Positions 63,561-64,000 of a stretch of 64,000 bases of DNA are shown one piece after another. The stretch is from contig NZ_CANLXV010000005.1 in assembly GCF_947495205.1 (NCBI RefSeq), positions 62,001 through 126,000 of the forward strand, read 5' to 3'. Below the pieces are notes generated by a model that ran no database searches, was not told the DNA's origin, and saw nothing but the letters and a program-made list of their open reading frames with translations. This DNA comes from an uncultured Polaribacter sp. (GTDB lineage: Bacteria; Bacteroidota; Bacteroidia; Flavobacteriales; Flavobacteriaceae). Made by a program: the position numbers and the translations under genes. Within the stretch, counting starts at the first letter, position 1. Each line of letters starts with the position of its first letter.

Positions 63561-64000
63561 TTATTTTTTAAAAGGTTGATGATTGAAGTTAAAGCTTATT
63601 TTGATTTGTTTTGCAATGTTTTTTTCTACTACACTTGGTATTTCTACACCAAAATCAGACAAAGTAATAAAGAAACTTCCTTTCATATAAATTGCATCGT
63701 CTTTTTTCTTGGCCAATGTTTCTACCGTAAGCTCTTTGGTAACACCATGTATGGTTATTTTACCTTTTACCTGCACTTTAGATTCTGTATTAGAAATTGT
63801 TTCAAAATTTAAAATTTTACCTCTAAAAGTTGCTTTAGGATATTTGTCTGACTCTACATAGTTTTCATTAAAATGTTCTTGCATTAATGCTTTTTCAAAC
63901 ATAAAAGATTTCATTAAAATAGAAATTGCCATTTGTTTTTTAGATGCATCTACAATACTTAAAACCTGATTGTTTTTTGCTTCTATATTTTCTAAAGGCG
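63561..64000 (-). CDS. YceI-family protein (5' truncated by window)
   Basis: The reading frame stays open to the window edge, so the gene's start is outside. At least 145 residues are visible: PLENIEAKNNQVLSIVDASK near the edge, then FEKALMQEHFNENYVESDKYPKA, KATFRGKI and KGKITIHGVTKELTVE. YceI lipocalin-like proteins bind isoprenoid lipids such as polyprenyl compounds in the periplasm. An internal in-frame ATG (63932) is not the true start because the family sequence continues upstream. Confidence 0.92.
   Translation of the reverse strand, partial: PLENIEAKNNQVLSIVDASKKQMAISILMKSFMFEKALMQEHFNENYVESDKYPKATFRGKILNFETISNTESKVQVKGKITIHGVTKELTVETLAKKKDDAIYMKGSFFITLSDFGVEIPSVVEKNIAKQIKISFNFNHQPFKK

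Overview
The window is low-GC chromosomal DNA from a member of the Bacteroidetes, almost certainly a marine Flavobacteriaceae (Polaribacter/Tenacibaculum-like). The evidence is the gliding-motility lipoprotein GldI, type IX secretion (T9SS) sorting domains, a GLPGLI-family protein, DUF4295 beside ribosomal proteins L28 and L33, a Bacteroidetes-type SRP RNA, and promoters of the TTG-N19/20-TAnnTTTG type. I see no rRNA, tRNA, CRISPR array, transposase, integrase or phage gene. Most of the window is housekeeping sequence; the accessory material is at 0.8-4.9 kb and 21.8-23.5 kb.

0-5 kb: the 3' part of prmC is followed by an arsenic-resistance operon (arsR, an arsenate-reductase-like phosphatase, acr3). 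Just behind it is a decayed second copy of the prmC 3' end plus its downstream DNA, so the arsenic genes lie between two prmC ends. A DsbA/FrnE-like oxidoreductase and about 750 bp of apparently decayed sequence follow. 5-13.4 kb: an FAD oxidoreductase; a rimB-rimK-AstE-like trio with overlapping reading frames; a TPR protein; then pyrR-pyrB-(110 aa)-(T9SS-sorting-domain-only protein)-rnz. 13.4-27.8 kb: small envelope proteins, a secreted Xaa-Pro aminopeptidase, gcvT, a thioester-reductase-like SDR, a membrane hydrolase, lipoproteins, a pseudogene with two in-frame stops, an unusual 371-aa helical protein, a methyltransferase, ychF and a ferredoxin.

27.8-36.5 kb: a LuxC-type acyl-CoA reductase diverges from the ferredoxin and precedes serC, serA, yggS, a DEDDh exonuclease fused to a GIY-YIG-like domain, and a DUF3857 protein; lysE and pyrD run the other way. 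36.5-48.5 kb: pheT, a PAP2 phosphatase, three successive peptidyl-prolyl isomerase lipoproteins including gldI and a cyclophilin-FKBP fusion, a DHH phosphoesterase, ndk, ftsY, DUF4295-rpmG-rpmB, cinA and a leucine-rich-repeat T9SS substrate. 48.6-64 kb: an FAH-family hydrolase, purU, menB, an esterase-like protein lacking its nucleophile, a CvfB-like S1 protein, menD, fsa, an SDR, the SRP RNA, a DUF4199 protein, a GT2 glycosyltransferase, a phosphohexomutase, an ABC exporter, a DUF5777 barrel and the start-truncated YceI gene.

The most interesting non-coding signal is a structured element found three times (45225-45305, 56029-56122, 55163-55263). Each copy has a conserved GATTGA...AAAGC core inside compensating stems and a fully variable apical hairpin. 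One copy has a perfect -7 box at its 5' edge, and one copy appears to have its outer helix rearranged. It looks like a small RNA or RNA-level regulatory family. The second strongest signal is the prmC duplication around the arsenic operon.
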